Assembly: GCF_003344535.1 (NCBI RefSeq)
Contig: NZ_QPKS01000006.1
Coordinates: 150,207-214,206 of the forward strand
DNA: 64,000 nucleotides
DNA from: Exiguobacterium flavidum
Lineage (GTDB): Bacteria > Bacillota > Bacilli > Exiguobacteriales > Exiguobacteriaceae
Direction: 5' to 3'
Shown here: piece after piece, positions 46,894 to 55,672 of the stretch
How the letters are laid out: each line of letters opens with the position of its first letter
Numbering within the stretch: position 1 is the stretch's first letter
Notes under the pieces: model-generated
Seen by the model: the letters and a program-made list of their open reading frames with translations, nothing else
Told to the model about the DNA's origin: nothing
Database searches by the model: none
Translations under genes and position numbers: made by a program

Positions 46894-47361
46894 TTACAGG
46901 CGTTTGTAGTAGCCGATGCCGCTTCCCTCGAATCCGTTCCTCTCATAGAAGGAATGGGACTCGCCCCTGCGGTTTCCGGTATTGACGGCAATTTTCTTGA
47001 TTCCTTGATCGGTAGCCCAGTCCTCGATTCCTTCGACCAGACATTTCCCAGCCTTCCTGTTCCGGAATGCTTTCTTGACTACGAGTGCGATGATCCGTAC
47101 ATACTTTTCATCGCTTTCGAAAGCCAGGCCGGCGAAGGCTCCTGCCATTCCAATCACTTCATCGTCCATTTCAGCAATCAACGTAAGATAGTTCGACTCA
47201 CGATTGATGGCCTCGAGACGACCTGTCATTTGTTCCGTGGTCGCCGGATAACCGAGCTCCCCCATCAATTCGCCAAGTTCAGCGGCATCGTCTCCGGTCG
47301 CTCTCCTGATCACGAATGATCGTTCATAGTTCCCATGCCTGGTTCCATCTGACATCTTCAT
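46894..47361 (-). CDS. GNAT family N-acetyltransferase
   Basis: A 155-residue acetyltransferase: FVIRRATGDDAAELGELM N-terminus, ALVVKKAFRNRKAGKCLVEGIEDWA (acetyl-CoA loop) and VNTGNRRGESHSFYERNGFEGSG C-terminal motif. Substrate unknown. Two ATG codons (47361 and 47355) follow AAGGGAG; the second has better spacing. It lies 23 bp after ktrC on the same strand. Confidence 0.85.
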   Translation of the reverse strand: MKMSDGTRHGNYERSFVIRRATGDDAAELGELMGELGYPATTEQMTGRLEAINRESNYLTLIAEMDDEVIGMAGAFAGLAFESDEKYVRIIALVVKKAFRNRKAGKCLVEGIEDWATDQGIKKIAVNTGNRRGESHSFYERNGFEGSGIGYYKRL

Positions 47362-47384
47362 CGGCTCCCTTGATTCCCGCCTGC

Positions 47385-48047
47385 TTACGTCTTGTGGATC
47401 GCCCGCTCGAGCCGGTCGAGATTTTCGTTCTCTCCGATGACGACGAGGTAGTCCCCTTTCTCGATCAATTCATCCGCCTGAAGCGAGATCATGACGTTTT
47501 CGCCGCGTTTGATGGCAACGATATTCGCGCCATATTTGCTGCGAAGATCGAGATCGATCAAAGTTTGCCCTGCCATCCGGTCGCTCACCTTGATTTCGAC
47601 GATCGAGAACTCTTGCGACAGGTCGAGATAGTCGAGGATATTCTGACTCATCAAGCCGTTCGCGATCCGAACGCCCATGTCACGTTCCGGATGGACGATG
47701 AAATCCGCCCCGATTTTCCGAAGGACTTTCTCATGGTAATCGTTCGTCGCCTTTACGGTGATCGATTGCACCCCGAGCTCCTTGAGAATCAAGGTCGTCA
47801 GGATGGACGCCTGGATGTTCTCCCCGATTGCTACGATGACATGGTCGAAGTTCCGAATCCCGAGACTCTTCAGTACGTTCTCATCCGTCGTATCCGCGAT
47901 GACGGAATGCGTCGCAATCCCCATGAACTCATTGACACGTTCCTCGTCGGCATCGATCGCCAGTACGTCGTATCCATTCTTCGAAAGTTCCCGGACGATC
48001 GAACCTCCGAAGCGGCCTAGTCCGATAACTGCAAATTCACCATTCAT
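47385..48047 (-). CDS. ktrC: Potassium uptake regulatory protein KtrC
   Basis: Cytosolic RCK ring protein of 220 residues that gates a KtrB/KtrD-type K+ channel. RCK_N domain with Rossmann GLGRFGGSIVREL (about 9-21) binding ATP/NAD, and RCK_C domain (about 135-220), which in KtrA/KtrC binds c-di-AMP and closes uptake. Position next to rnjA matches ykqB (ktrC) of B. subtilis. No c-di-AMP riboswitch fits in the short upstream region. Confidence 0.9.
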   Translation of the reverse strand: MNGEFAVIGLGRFGGSIVRELSKNGYDVLAIDADEERVNEFMGIATHSVIADTTDENVLKSLGIRNFDHVIVAIGENIQASILTTLILKELGVQSITVKATNDYHEKVLRKIGADFIVHPERDMGVRIANGLMSQNILDYLDLSQEFSIVEIKVSDRMAGQTLIDLDLRSKYGANIVAIKRGENVMISLQADELIEKGDYLVVIGENENLDRLERAIHKT

Positions 48048-48121
48048 TCCATAAACACTCCTTTGCCATCAACTTCAATATCAGTAGTAGTGTAACCGAA
48101 AAGACAACGAAATACTATGAA

Positions 48122-48176
48122 CGAAAGAAGACAGGCCCTGCCCTCGAATCACTTCGATGGAAAAGGCCTGTCTTCT
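48122..48176 (-). terminator. Terminator after cydB
   Basis: Minus-strand AGAAGACAGGCC / GGCCTGTCTTCT with a long loop, followed by TTCG. Lies between cydB and ktrC on the same strand. Confidence 0.75.
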
Positions 48177-48205
48177 CTAATGAATTTATCTTCTTTAAAG
48201 CCTCA

Positions 48206-49234
48206 TCATGCCTTTTTCGAGTGCTTGCCCGAGACATAATCGTTGTCGAACAGGAACAGCCGCAAAATCAGATAGAGTGCCGGAATCAGCAACAGCAATC
48301 CGAAGATGAAGACGACGACCAGTGCTGTCGCCATCGTTTCGTTGACGACAGCCTTGTTGATATCGATGTACGGATAGAGAATATACGGCAGATGTGTATA
48401 TCCGTAACCGAACCATGCGACGGCATATTGAGCCATTACAGCAAGGAACGCCAGTCCGTAGTTCTTCTTCAGATAGACGAGCGTCACGGCGATGACGAAG
48501 AAGACGAAACTCGCCGCGAACCACCACCAGTTTCCGTTCAGGATGTTCTCATAATGCCATGCCGCCTGGTTCTTCAATCCGAAGAACACGAGCGCGCAAG
48601 CAAGGATGGTCGGACCGCTCCAGAAGAGCGCCCATTTGCGCACGAGGTCACGGGCCGGGTCATCCTTCGCCTTGTCCGCATAGTAGAGGAGGAACATGGC
48701 ACTGATATAGAGCACCGAGACTACTGCGAGCAATACGACCGTCCACGAATAGAAGTTAGTGAAAAGTTTCGTACCGAGGAACGTCACCGTCTCTTCTGTC
48801 TTCCGCATGAATCCGCCTTGACTGATCGTAAGAGTCGTCGACATCGCGGCAGGAATCAACAGACCAGTCGCTCCGTAAAGGAACGTGTAGAACATGCTGT
48901 CATTCGACCCATAGTTCGCGAAAGCATAGAAACTTCCGCGAATCGCGATCAGGACGAGTACGATCGAGGCAGGGACGAGCAGCGCCGTGCCGTAGTAGTA
49001 AGCCGTGTCCGGGAAGAATCCGACGAGTCCGACGAAGAAGAAGACGAAGAAGACGTTCGTCACTTCCCAGACCGGTGAAAGATAACGGAAGATCAACTTG
49101 TTCGTCAAATGATCCCGTTTCGTGTATTTTGAATAGAATGCATAGAAACCAGCACCGAAGTCAATCGAGGCAACGACAAGGTATCCATAGAGGAATGTCC
49201 AGAGTACGGTTATTCCAAGCGTTTGAACGTCCAT
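48206..49234 (-). CDS. cydB: Cytochrome bd ubiquinol oxidase subunit II
   Basis: A 342-residue subunit with eight or nine membrane helices, beginning with LWTFLYGYLVVASIDFGAGFYAFYSK, the N-terminal CydB signature. It pairs with CydA to form the quinol oxidase. It starts 12 bp after the cydA stop. Confidence 0.93.
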   Translation of the reverse strand: MDVQTLGITVLWTFLYGYLVVASIDFGAGFYAFYSKYTKRDHLTNKLIFRYLSPVWEVTNVFFVFFFVGLVGFFPDTAYYYGTALLVPASIVLVLIAIRGSFYAFANYGSNDSMFYTFLYGATGLLIPAAMSTTLTISQGGFMRKTEETVTFLGTKLFTNFYSWTVVLLAVVSVLYISAMFLLYYADKAKDDPARDLVRKWALFWSGPTILACALVFFGLKNQAAWHYENILNGNWWWFAASFVFFVIAVTLVYLKKNYGLAFLAVMAQYAVAWFGYGYTHLPYILYPYIDINKAVVNETMATALVVVFIFGLLLLIPALYLILRLFLFDNDYVSGKHSKKA

Positions 49235-49246
49235 ACCGTTCCCCCC

Positions 49247-50635
49247 TTATTTTTTATCGTCGGCGAACATCGCTTCACCACGTGTGTGATGCGCTTCCGC
49301 CAACTCTTTTCCAGCCGGATTGTTTTTGAACATGCGAATGAGGACGACCGAGCTCACCGTTCCGAGAAGCAGATAAAGCAGACTGAACAGGATGAGCATC
49401 GGTCCGACATGCGTCGATGTCGTCGCTGCGTCAGCCGTCCGCATGATTCCATAGAGCGTCCAAGGCTGACGTCCGATTTCAGCATACATCCATCCTGCTT
49501 CGATCGACAGAACCGCGAGCGGTCCGCCGATGAAGATGCCGCGGAGTATCCATTTGTTATACGGATTGAGGCGCTTCAGCCTGAAAGCGATCACGAAGAG
49601 CGCAGAGATCGCAGCGAGATACATGCCGATCGAGACCATCAGATCGAAGAAGTAATGGACGAAGAGCGGCGCCTGGTCCTCCTTCGCGAATTCGTTCAGA
49701 CCGATGACTTCAGTCGAAGGCGCTCCTCCTGCAAGGATCGACAATGCATAAGGGACCTTAAGCGCACCTTTGATTTCGTAGCTTCCGTCAGCCTGTTCAT
49801 CGAGATATCCACCAAAAATCAATTCGGCTTCATCCGTCGTCTCGAAATGCCATTCTGCGGCAGCGAGCTTTTCCGGTTGATACTTCGCCAGATACTTGCC
49901 TGAGAAGTCACCGATGAGCGCAGTCGAGAAGGCGAAAATCAATCCGGCGATGACGGTCAGGCGCAAGCCTTTCTTATGATACGTCACTTCAGCCGCACTG
50001 AGCGCCTTCTTCCGAAGGAGATGGAACGCCGCGATGGCGGCGAGGATGAACGCGACAGTCAGGTAAGCTGATACGATGACGTGTGAGACCTTCGTCGGCG
50101 TCGCTGTGTTGAACATCGCCTTCAGCGGCTCGATTTCAGTCAACGCGCCGTTGACGATCTTGAAACCTTCCGGCGAGTTCATGAACGAGTTCACCGTCGT
50201 GATGAAGAAAGCAGAGGCAGTCGCACCGATCGCGACCGGAATACCGATCAACCAGTGAAGCCAAGGATTTTTGAACCGATCCCACGTATAGAGGTAAATC
50301 CCGAGAAAAATCGCTTCAAAGAAGAAGGCGAATGTCTCCATGAAAAGCGGCAGCGCGATCGTTTGACCAGCCACCTGCATGAGAGAAGGCCATAACAGTG
50401 AAAGCTGAAGACCAATGGCCGTACCGGTGACGACACCTACCGCGACTGTTACGATATAACCTCGCGTCCAGCGACGAGCCATGAGAATGTAATGTTGATC
50501 ATTGCGTTTGATACCGATGTACTCAGCAACAAGCACCATGAGTGGAACGCCGACACCGACGGTCGCAAAAATGATGTGGAACCCTAGCGTTAGCCCTGTC
50601 AAGATACGACTGAGCATGACGGGATCATTGAACAT
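49247..50635 (-). CDS. cydA: Cytochrome bd ubiquinol oxidase subunit I
   Basis: Heme-bearing subunit of 462 residues. Heme ligands are visible: FHIIFATVGVG (His about 19), VSHVIVSAYL (His about 184) and the methionine before GRQPW (EAGWMYAEIGRQPWTLYG). The quinol (Q) loop between the helices is short, the form seen in Bacillus and cyanide-insensitive oxidases rather than E. coli. Cytochrome bd works at low oxygen; a redox-type palindrome stands about 115 bp upstream. Confidence 0.95.
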   Translation of the reverse strand: MFNDPVMLSRILTGLTLGFHIIFATVGVGVPLMVLVAEYIGIKRNDQHYILMARRWTRGYIVTVAVGVVTGTAIGLQLSLLWPSLMQVAGQTIALPLFMETFAFFFEAIFLGIYLYTWDRFKNPWLHWLIGIPVAIGATASAFFITTVNSFMNSPEGFKIVNGALTEIEPLKAMFNTATPTKVSHVIVSAYLTVAFILAAIAAFHLLRKKALSAAEVTYHKKGLRLTVIAGLIFAFSTALIGDFSGKYLAKYQPEKLAAAEWHFETTDEAELIFGGYLDEQADGSYEIKGALKVPYALSILAGGAPSTEVIGLNEFAKEDQAPLFVHYFFDLMVSIGMYLAAISALFVIAFRLKRLNPYNKWILRGIFIGGPLAVLSIEAGWMYAEIGRQPWTLYGIMRTADAATTSTHVGPMLILFSLLYLLLGTVSSVVLIRMFKNNPAGKELAEAHHTRGEAMFADDKK

Positions 50636-50750
50636 GCGTGTTGCCCCCTCTTCCTGTTGTGTCTATCTATAGTTTATATCCGTATCTTAAAGAACATAAT
50701 CCTTTGTGTCTGTTCTCAAGCGTCGATGTAACAAATTGTTCACAATATTT

Positions 50751-50768
50751 TCGTGATTTTTTTCACAA
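50751..50768. promoter_or_regulatory. Rex/Fnr-type palindrome upstream of cydA
   Basis: TCGTGATTTTTTTCACAA: CGTGA-N6-TCACA (one mismatch to the Fnr/Crp site), 12 of 14 fixed bases of the Rex operator. A further TTCACAA half-site is next to it near 50740. Confidence 0.55.
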
Positions 50769-50782
50769 AATGTTCGAAAAGT

Positions 50783-50815
50783 CGATCCTGCCATCAAAAT
50801 GACAGCAGGACCGGC
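50783..50815 (-). terminator. Terminator of ccpC-ykuR
   Basis: Minus-strand GTCCTGCTGTCA with TGGCAGGATCGAC (imperfect) followed by TTTT, downstream of ykuR and upstream of the cydA control region. Confidence 0.6.
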
Positions 50816-50840
50816 TAAATTCTATGAGATTAGACAAGCA

Positions 50841-51953
50841 TCAAACATATTCCCGGAAGTAGTGATCGAGTATGTCGATCGCGAACGGAATTGCTGCTTC
50901 ATCCGGGTCGAGTGTAGGCTGGTGAAGCCCTGAGGTCGGGTTGTCGATGCCGAGCCAAAACATCATTCCCGGGATTTCCTTCAGCATGAACCCGAAGTCC
51001 TCACCCGTCATCGCCGCGTCGCATTCGATGTAGCGGGCGTTCATCTTAACGAAAGCGGAAAACTTGTCTACTATATTTTTATCGTTGACCACCTCATAAT
51101 AACGATTGCCGAAGTGAAGGTCGATCTTGACACCGAACGACGACTCGATGCCGCGAACGATTTCGCGAACGCGCAGTTCGAGCTTCTCCATGTCATCGCC
51201 GTTCAAGGCTCGCATCGTACCGTCGAGTTTCGCCCTGCCCGCGATGACGTTCTCGCGGATACCGGCATCGACTTTGCCGATCGTGATCACACCACAGTTC
51301 ATCGGGTTGATCGAACGGCTGATGATCGTCTGAAGTTGCATGATGAGGGCAGCCTGCGCGACGACCGTATCGATCGTCAAATGCGGGAAGGCCGCATGCC
51401 CGCTCTGCCCATAGATCGTGATATGAACTTCGCGCGCGCTCGCGAAGAGGACACCAGGACGGCTAGCGATCGTACCGACCGGATACTCAGGCGCGACGTG
51501 CAAGGCATACATCTCATCTGGACGATATTTAGGGAAGAGAGGGCTTTTCAGCATCGGCTCCGCTCCTCCCGGTCCTTCTTCTGCCGGTTGGAAGAAGAAG
51601 ACGATATCGTCCATCACCGGAAGCTCGACGACACGTTTGAGCAGCCCAAGGGCGATTCCCGTGTGGACGTCATGACCGCACGCATGCATGAAGCCCGGGT
51701 GTTCGGATTTGAAATCAAGTCCCGTCGCCTCCTCGATCGGCAAACCGTCGATATCCGCGCGGTATCCGATCGTCTTGTGCCCCGTCAACCCTTTTACCCT
51801 GACGAATACACCTGTCTCGAAGGTGTCATAGCTGACCCGGTCAGACGGGTAGCTTCTGATCTGACTGAGAATGAATGCCTGGGTCTTGAACTCCTTGTAG
51901 CCCGGCTCCGGAATCTTGTGAAGCTCGCGCCGCATCTCTACTGCATATTCCAT
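50841..51953 (-). CDS. ykuR: N-acetyldiaminopimelate deacetylase
   Basis: M20 metallopeptidase-like amidohydrolase of 370 residues, closest in features to the enzyme of the acetyl branch of lysine/meso-DAP synthesis. Metal-site motifs: HACGHDVHTGIALG, FFFQPAEEGPGGAEPM, and the late GLHQPTLDPDE. Its usual partner dapH is not adjacent here. It lies directly after ccpC on the same strand, with 1 bp between them; in B. subtilis the ccpC (ykuM) and ykuR genes are near neighbours. Confidence 0.82.
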   Translation of the reverse strand: MEYAVEMRRELHKIPEPGYKEFKTQAFILSQIRSYPSDRVSYDTFETGVFVRVKGLTGHKTIGYRADIDGLPIEEATGLDFKSEHPGFMHACGHDVHTGIALGLLKRVVELPVMDDIVFFFQPAEEGPGGAEPMLKSPLFPKYRPDEMYALHVAPEYPVGTIASRPGVLFASAREVHITIYGQSGHAAFPHLTIDTVVAQAALIMQLQTIISRSINPMNCGVITIGKVDAGIRENVIAGRAKLDGTMRALNGDDMEKLELRVREIVRGIESSFGVKIDLHFGNRYYEVVNDKNIVDKFSAFVKMNARYIECDAAMTGEDFGFMLKEIPGMMFWLGIDNPTSGLHQPTLDPDEAAIPFAIDILDHYFREYV

Positions 51954-51954
51954 C

Positions 51955-52827
51955 TTACAAAAATCCTCCCTCTTCCTTTACGATGTCCCAAAAGGCTTTC
52001 ACTTGTTTCAACTCGAGCATCGACTCGGTCGACAAAATCCATGTATCCCGCTTCAACAGCTTTCCGGCCGAGGTTTTGAGCGGGATCTTCATCACGCCCT
52101 CGGCTTGATGGATCGTCGATTCCGGCAAAATCGCGAATCCGATGCCGTGTAACGCCATCTGTTTGCACGTCTCGATCTGATCGACGACGAGTGTCCTTGA
52201 AGGCGGACTCGCGAAGCGGTCCTGCCACCATTCAAGAATTTCTTGATAGTAGGTAGAATCGCTCTTGAACTGGACGAACGGGCGGTCCGTCTCACGCAAT
52301 TGTTCGATTGAAGACAATTCACTGTCTACGAGATAAAGCGGGTCGGCGAAAAGCTTTTCCTTGACGCCCTTCCAATCTGGATTCCCCCGGATGATCCCGA
52401 TATGGAAATGCTCCTCTAGCATATGGCGCATCATCTCACTCGACCATCCCGTGACGAGCTGGACGCGTACATGCGGATAACGCTCGACGAAACGTTTCAG
52501 CACTCTCGGAAGCCAGTACTGTCCCATGATCGAGGCGACTGCGATACGCAACGTACCGTAGACCTCCCCTTCTTCGGCAGTCAACTCGCTCCGCAGTTCG
52601 TGTTCCTTCCGGTTCATCTCCTTGGCGAGCGCAATGACCTTTTCGCCTTGCGGTGTCACGCTGAGTCCCCTCGATGAGCGGATGAAGAGCTTCGTCCCCC
52701 AGCGTCTTTCGATTGCGACTAACCTCTGGCTGAGTGCCGGTTGCGAGACGAACAGCCGCTCGGCTGCCCGGCGCATGTTCAATTCTTCGGATAACGTGAT
52801 CAACATTTCCATTTCTGACACTTGCAA
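51955..52827 (-). CDS. ccpC: LysR-type regulator CcpC
   Basis: A 290-residue LysR regulator with N-terminal helix-turn-helix (about 1-60, MRRAAERLFVSQPALSQRLVAIERRWG) and effector domain. The stretches IMGQYWLPRVLKRFVERYP, GWSSEMMRHMLEE, FVQFKSDSTYYQEI and VVDQIETCKQMALHGIGFAILP fit CcpC, which represses citB and citZ and responds to citrate. The start is a TTG at 52827 with a GAGGAG at long spacing (12 bp), so initiation may be weak or the start slightly different. Confidence 0.88.
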   Translation of the reverse strand: MQVSEMEMLITLSEELNMRRAAERLFVSQPALSQRLVAIERRWGTKLFIRSSRGLSVTPQGEKVIALAKEMNRKEHELRSELTAEEGEVYGTLRIAVASIMGQYWLPRVLKRFVERYPHVRVQLVTGWSSEMMRHMLEEHFHIGIIRGNPDWKGVKEKLFADPLYLVDSELSSIEQLRETDRPFVQFKSDSTYYQEILEWWQDRFASPPSRTLVVDQIETCKQMALHGIGFAILPESTIHQAEGVMKIPLKTSAGKLLKRDTWILSTESMLELKQVKAFWDIVKEEGGFL

Positions 52828-52891
52828 TGTCTCATTCGACTCCTCATGATTAAGATGGCACTAGTTTACCACGTCAGAGAGGAAGGGTTAA

Positions 52892-53281
52892 ATGTCACGT
52901 CATCATTTCATGCTGATCATTTCCGTGGCTGCGACGATCGGAAGCCTATATTTCAGCGAAGTAAGAGGATTCATCCCATGTTCGCTTTGCTGGTGGCAAC
53001 GCATATTCATGTATACGACGGCGATTTATCTGCTCGTGACGCTGTTCCGTTCACGTCCGGTCGATGTATTTTTCGTCCGCCTGTATGTACTGCTCGGGTT
53101 TTCGGTCTCTACATATCATGTCATCCTCGAGCGGATCCCGAATGGGGATGAACTCTGTACGAGCGGTTGTCTCATCAAGTGGGTCAACTACTTCGGTTTC
53201 CTGACGATCCCGCTCATGAGCTTCACTGCGTTCACGCTTCTCGCCATCCTTGCTTTTCTCCCGCAATCAAAAAACGATTGA
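52892..53281 (+). CDS. bdbC: Thiol-disulfide oxidoreductase BdbC/DsbB family
   Basis: A 129-residue membrane protein with four helices. It has the two cysteine pairs of the DsbB family: PCSLCWWQR (C30, C33) near the first helix and LCTSGC in the second loop. It re-oxidises an extracytoplasmic thiol oxidase (BdbD type) and passes electrons to quinone. No bdbD is adjacent. ATG at 52892 with GAGGAAGGG ahead; divergent from ccpC. Confidence 0.9.
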   Translation: MSRHHFMLIISVAATIGSLYFSEVRGFIPCSLCWWQRIFMYTTAIYLLVTLFRSRPVDVFFVRLYVLLGFSVSTYHVILERIPNGDELCTSGCLIKWVNYFGFLTIPLMSFTAFTLLAILAFLPQSKND

Positions 53282-53308
53282 ACGGCATTGCCGCTCAATC
53301 GTTTTTTT
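53268..53308. terminator. Terminator between bdbC and nadE
   Basis: AAAAACGATTGA / TCAATCGTTTTT stem with inner CGGC/GCCG pairing; serves convergent genes. It overlaps the end of bdbC. Confidence 0.88.
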
Positions 53309-53330
53309 GATTGTCCTGTTCCCCCGATGC

Positions 53331-54149
53331 TCATCGCCACCATGAGTCGTGCGGTGATGCCGGCATATGGTGCTTGTGAGCTGCGCGTTCATAGATGCCT
53401 TCGAGCTTACGCGCGATCTCAGGGTCGATCGTTTTCCCCTCGAGATAATCATCGATCTGTTCGTAGGTCATGCCCAGCGCCACTTCATCCGGAAGACCAG
53501 GCTTGTTTTCCTCAAGGTCAGCCGTCGGCACTTTGACGATCAACCGTTCAGGTGCACCGAGCTCACGTAACAGGGAGCGTCCTTGACGTTTGTTCAAACC
53601 GGAGAGCGGAGTGAGGTCACATGCTCCGTCACCATGTTTCGTATAGAAACCTGTGACGTACTCGGCCGCGTGGTCCGTTCCGACGACGAGACAGCCGTAA
53701 TGGGCGGCAAGGTCGTACTGGACCTTCATCCGTTCACGTGCTTTCGTATTTCCCTTATGGAAATCGCTGATCGCCTCACCCGTCGCCTCGAGAAAGGCCG
53801 CAGCAGAGGCATCGACCGCCGCTTTGATGTTGACGCTAAGTGATTCGTCCGGACGGATGAAATCCAGGGCTTGCTGAGCGTCTTCCTCATCCTTTTGTTC
53901 ACCATACGGCAGGCGCACAGCATAAAACGTGTAGTCGTCTCCCGTCTCCTCGCGTAACTCTTCAACCGCCAGCTGACAAATTCGCCCTGCGAGTGTCGAG
54001 TCCTGGCCTCCGGAGATACCGAGAACGAAACCTTTCGCCTTCGCTTTCGTCACATATTCCTTCAGAAAAGTGATCCGTTCACGAATCTCCTCTTTTGCAT
54101 CGATGACGGGTTTCACACCGATCGCTCGGATGATTTCTTGCTGCTTCAC
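53331..54149 (-). CDS. nadE: NH3-dependent NAD+ synthetase
   Basis: NadE amidates nicotinate adenine dinucleotide to NAD using ammonia. The 272-residue protein, without glutaminase domain, has the N-type ATP pyrophosphatase P-loop [13 protein letters not shown] (about 43-55), [21 protein letters not shown] and the C-terminal KHHMPASP. It is downstream of a lipoprotein gene by 40 bp on the same strand and may share its transcript. Confidence 0.95.
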   Translation of the reverse strand: MKQQEIIRAIGVKPVIDAKEEIRERITFLKEYVTKAKAKGFVLGISGGQDSTLAGRICQLAVEELREETGDDYTFYAVRLPYGEQKDEEDAQQALDFIRPDESLSVNIKAAVDASAAAFLEATGEAISDFHKGNTKARERMKVQYDLAAHYGCLVVGTDHAAEYVTGFYTKHGDGACDLTPLSGLNKRQGRSLLRELGAPERLIVKVPTADLEENKPGLPDEVALGMTYEQIDDYLEGKTIDPEIARKLEGIYERAAHKHHMPASPHDSWWR

Positions 54150-54189
54150 GTCAAACTCCTCCTGTTTCCAGCGGTTACGCTGATCATTA

Positions 54190-54972
54190 TCATTTCAGGT
54201 CGAAGGTCTGCGCCTCTCCTTCGATTGATTGTAGTACGACCTCTTTATACTGGCTCATCTCATCAGCAGTCATGTTCAGGCGTACTTCGAATGTTCCCGT
54301 GGTCGCCTCCATCGAACCTTGTTTATCCGTACCCGGAATCGACCATTCGAATTCGATTTGATCCGTTTTGCCGGTCACGAGGTATCCTTCACCATCTTTT
54401 TTGATGACGACATCACGGAAATCGCCCTTCGTTTGAGGAGCAGCAGCTTGCTCTTCCGTCTCTTCGACAGGTTGATCCGCTTCCTCGACGGGAGCTTCGA
54501 CAACTTCCTGTTTCTCGACTTTGATCGTCTGACGATCGATCATGCTGATCTCCGGTGCACCTTCTGCTGCGGCGAGGCTCGTCGCCTCAAGCTGATAAAC
54601 GCCCGGTTCGAAATCCTGCTTGATTTCGACGTCGTAGCTCTTCGCTTCACCTGCTTGCCATGTCTCTTCTTCAAGCGCTTGCGTGAATGATTGGTCTTTT
54701 GAATATAGATAGACTTCCTGTTCCTCTTCATCAAGCATGCGCAGTTCGAATCGTTGCGAGCTGTTGAACGTCACTTTCGTCTTTTTTTCATTCTCGTTCG
54801 TCAGCGTCACCTTCGCATCAATCGTGCCGTCTTCTTCAATAGAAGCAGCCACACTGATGGCGATCGGTTTTACGGGTTCGGACTTACCGGCCGTCTTCTC
54901 TTCAGTCTCCTTGCCGCATCCGACAGCAAAAAGCAGGCTGCTTGCGAGCAGCACACTCGTCAATCGTCTCAT
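54190..54972 (-). CDS. BsuPI-domain lipoprotein
   Basis: A 260-residue lipoprotein (signal ending LFAVGC). The first domain (about 35-150) fits the BsuPI (intracellular proteinase inhibitor) fold: [47 protein letters not shown] and VYQLEAT. A Glu/Pro-rich linker (about 165-190, [15 protein letters not shown]) leads to a second beta-rich domain. Whether it inhibits proteases outside the membrane is unknown; the domain is also found in other surface proteins. Confidence 0.7.
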   Translation of the reverse strand: MRRLTSVLLASSLLFAVGCGKETEEKTAGKSEPVKPIAISVAASIEEDGTIDAKVTLTNENEKKTKVTFNSSQRFELRMLDEEEQEVYLYSKDQSFTQALEEETWQAGEAKSYDVEIKQDFEPGVYQLEATSLAAAEGAPEISMIDRQTIKVEKQEVVEAPVEEADQPVEETEEQAAAPQTKGDFRDVVIKKDGEGYLVTGKTDQIEFEWSIPGTDKQGSMEATTGTFEVRLNMTADEMSQYKEVVLQSIEGEAQTFDLK

Positions 54973-55030
54973 CCGCGTTCAACTCCTCAAAATGATATGT
55001 ATACTTCTTCATTTTACCATAAAGAAAATG

Positions 55031-55064
55031 GAGCAAAGACAAGGATAACCTCGTCTTTGCTCCG
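55031..55064 (-). terminator. Terminator after the 71-residue gene
   Basis: Perfect 11-bp stem GGAGCAAAGAC / GTCTTTGCTCC; followed on the minus strand by ATTTTCTTT. It separates the small gene at 55104 from the BsuPI lipoprotein gene. Confidence 0.75.
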
Positions 55065-55103
55065 TTCGGCCTATGAATACATCATTCGACCATCAAGTGT
55101 TCT

Positions 55104-55319
55104 TCAAGCGACCGGGACGTGATTCTCGATCATTTCCGGACAAGCTGCAAGTTCCGAAAGCCCGGTCAAGAATAATTCGTCACAGATGCAGTCGCCAGCG
55201 TTCGCCGGCGCCATCAGCGTCAGTGTACGGCTGTCGTTCGTTTCAATCGTGACGACGATCCCATATTCATTCCGTTCCTTGTAACCAACTGCAAATTCAG
55301 TCTCCGCAAATAGCATCAT
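55104..55319 (-). CDS. Small unknown protein
   Basis: A 71-residue soluble protein that I do not recognise. It has a two-cysteine motif GDCICDELF and another cysteine (ACPEM), so metal binding is possible. Start placed at the ATG at 55319 after AAAAGGGG; an adjacent ATG (55316) is an alternative. It has its own terminator. Confidence 0.5.
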   Translation of the reverse strand: MMLFAETEFAVGYKERNEYGIVVTIETNDSRTLTLMAPANAGDCICDELFLTGLSELAACPEMIENHVPVA

Positions 55320-55672
55320 CACGCATATCCCCTTTTCCCGCTCGGCACGGTCCATTTCTCGCAGCCATCTATTTACGACTGCTTTCGTAATTTCAATGTA
55401 CCAGCTGACAAAAAAAGAAGAGTTTTAATGATTCGACATTTCGTGTTAAAAATTTGTTTCAAACCACTTATCCAATAATCCCCATTAGAATAGATGTCTA
55501 AAATCAGGGAATTTGTTTCAATTTCCGGTTCATTTCAAGTTGATTTCAGTTGTATGACAAGAAATATAGGTCTTTTTTACAATTTTTTTACTGGGATGAG
55601 TCTTATATATATGCATTCGACAGCGAAAAAATTTGTCGAATGAAAGCGAAAAGTCAGTATTTTTTTGAGTTC
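55320..55672. other. AT-rich intergenic region, 353 bp
   Basis: No gene seen. It is much richer in A and T than its surroundings. It holds a 12-bp direct repeat AATTTGTTTCAA (55451-55462 and 55510-55521), further TTTCAA-like motifs, and a perfect 9-bp inverted repeat CATTCGACA/TGTCGAATG (55614-55622 and 55634-55642) near the end of cvfC that lacks a clear T-run. Confidence 0.5.
55614..55642. repeat. 9-bp inverted repeat near the end of cvfC
   Basis: CATTCGACA and TGTCGAATG flank an 11-base A-rich loop, 30 bp beyond the cvfC stop. It could be a weak terminator for the minus strand or an operator. Confidence 0.4.

Noticed and set aside
48048..48205. c-di-AMP riboswitch upstream of ktrC
   Set aside because: The region is short, holds mainly the cydB terminator, and shows no recognisable ydaO-type fold; the RCK_C domain of KtrC is the likely c-di-AMP sensor.
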